This document shows, piece after piece, positions 6,142-6,837 of a stretch of DNA of 6,837 nucleotides. Both the position numbers and the translations under genes were made by a program. The stretch lies in contig JABDKS010000565.1 in NCBI GenBank assembly GCA_013002105.1, positions 1-6,837 of the forward strand, written 5' to 3'. The notes under the pieces were generated by a model. It was not told where the DNA came from, did not search any database, and was given only the letters and a program-made list of their open reading frames with translations. Origin of the DNA: Pirellulaceae bacterium (lineage in GTDB: Bacteria > Planctomycetota > Planctomycetia > Pirellulales > Pirellulaceae). Positions within the stretch are counted from its first letter, which is position 1. Each line of letters starts with the position of its first letter.

Positions 6142-6837
6142 CTTAGGGAGTCGGAATTGGGATTGCAATTTTGCCGGGTCTCTCGCGATTCGATATTAAT
6201 GAAAGATTGTTAGGAGCCTGTGCAAATGAACACGTAATTGTTTAAGGAATGCTCTGTCCTGCAATAGAAACCTTATAGGTGGTTTATTGTTGGTCAGTTG
6301 CACTTACGCCGTGCAGAAAGAATTGTTTTCCTGAGCGAGTGATAGATCGCGATCGGTGTGCAGGCGGTTGTATTGTTTTGCATAGCCACGCTTTGATAAA
6401 TCGTTTATCGCCAAGCGTCTTTGTTGTCGATTCAACATGGCGACCAGTCGTTGTTCCGATCGCCAGTGTGTCCGATCGTCCGTGGCCCCAGGATTCAGTT
6501 GACTGTGTTGGTGTGGTTTCGACATTGATAAGTCGGCGTCGAGCAGTTGTCTTGCTTGATCACTCGACTGCTGAGCGGGTCTCGACTGCGAGCCGCTTGG
6601 CAAATCGTGCGCCTGGCCGACCTGCGATGCGACGAAGCCGCATGCGAGTCACCGTCGAATGCATCGCGCAATATGACTTCGGTCGCAACGGTCACCAGAT
6701 GATCGATGGCGAGTCTTGTGTCGAACGTCGAGTCTTGTGTCGAACGTCGATCGTCAAAGTTTGATTTCAGTTTCATGCTTTCAAACGCGCCGTGAAGAAT
6801 GATACGGACAGTGGCTTGAACAAGATTTCGACGTTCA
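6142..6837. other. Upstream region with no supported gene
   Basis: The first 150 bp or so are noticeably AT-richer than the rest of the window, as expected for a regulatory region. Beyond that, three overlapping frames are open: plus 6279-6764 (161 codons, GTG start), minus 6304-6603 (99 codons) and minus 6495-6776 (93 codons). None has a good Shine-Dalgarno, a recognisable motif or a sensible composition; the plus-strand frame is rich in Arg and Cys with no hydrophobic core pattern. I leave all three unannotated. GATC is locally frequent, including the 10-bp palindrome GATCGCGATC at 6345-6354, with no evident function. A gene entering from the right edge cannot be excluded. Confidence 0.4.
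6711..6748. repeat. 19-bp perfect tandem duplication
   Basis: GAGTCTTGTGTCGAACGTC occurs twice back to back (6711-6729 and 6730-6748) without a mismatch, followed by GA before the sequence diverges. The 19-bp period is not a multiple of three, so it shifts any frame running through it, which argues further against the weak ORFs here. Probably a recent slippage event. Confidence 0.85.

Noticed and set aside
6279..6764. 161-codon GTG-start open frame on the plus strand
   Set aside because: No Shine-Dalgarno at proper distance, Arg/Cys-rich composition, no motif, and a 19-bp tandem duplication runs through its 3' part. Two minus-strand frames overlap it and are equally unsupported.

Overview
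The window looks like chromosomal DNA from a planctomycete, most likely in or near the Rhodopirellula/Pirellulaceae group. Three things suggest this. One is a bacterial Ser/Thr kinase of the 'IDYAALERGTGVRKDDPRSDVYF' type fused to a receiver-like module. The second is a giant secreted protein with the planctomycetal N-terminal LExR-xLA motif, DUF11 repeats and a dockerin-like EF-hand pair. The third is moderate GC content (mid-50s % by eye, not computed). The genus assignment is inference; no 16S or other marker is present.

Layout. Bases 1-968 (+) hold the C-terminal two thirds or so of a Ser/Thr protein kinase gene whose start lies outside the window. Bases 969-1364 contain no convincing gene, but carry a candidate promoter and, at 1274-1325, a near-perfect nested inverted repeat about 40 bp before a tRNA. 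Bases 1365-1438 (+) are tRNA-Cys(GCA), complete except for CCA, which is not encoded. A 17-bp tandem repeat follows at 1468-1509. Bases 1591-6090 (-) are one 1499-residue gene for a modular surface or secreted protein that converges on the tRNA; its stop codon lies inside a two-tier hairpin. Bases 6091-6837 are the gene's upstream region (a good Shine-Dalgarno, a possible TTGACA promoter) followed by about 700 bp in which I can support no gene, only a 19-bp tandem duplication.

How the parts relate. I see no operon and no shared pathway. The kinase is probably a cytoplasmic signalling protein whose receiver module lacks the phospho-acceptor Asp. The large protein probably works at the cell surface or outside the cell in calcium-dependent adhesion or scaffolding. 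I found no CRISPR array, transposase, defence island, integrase or biosynthetic cluster. The least explained parts are the roughly 500-residue beta-rich core of the large protein and the palindromic element beside the tRNA.
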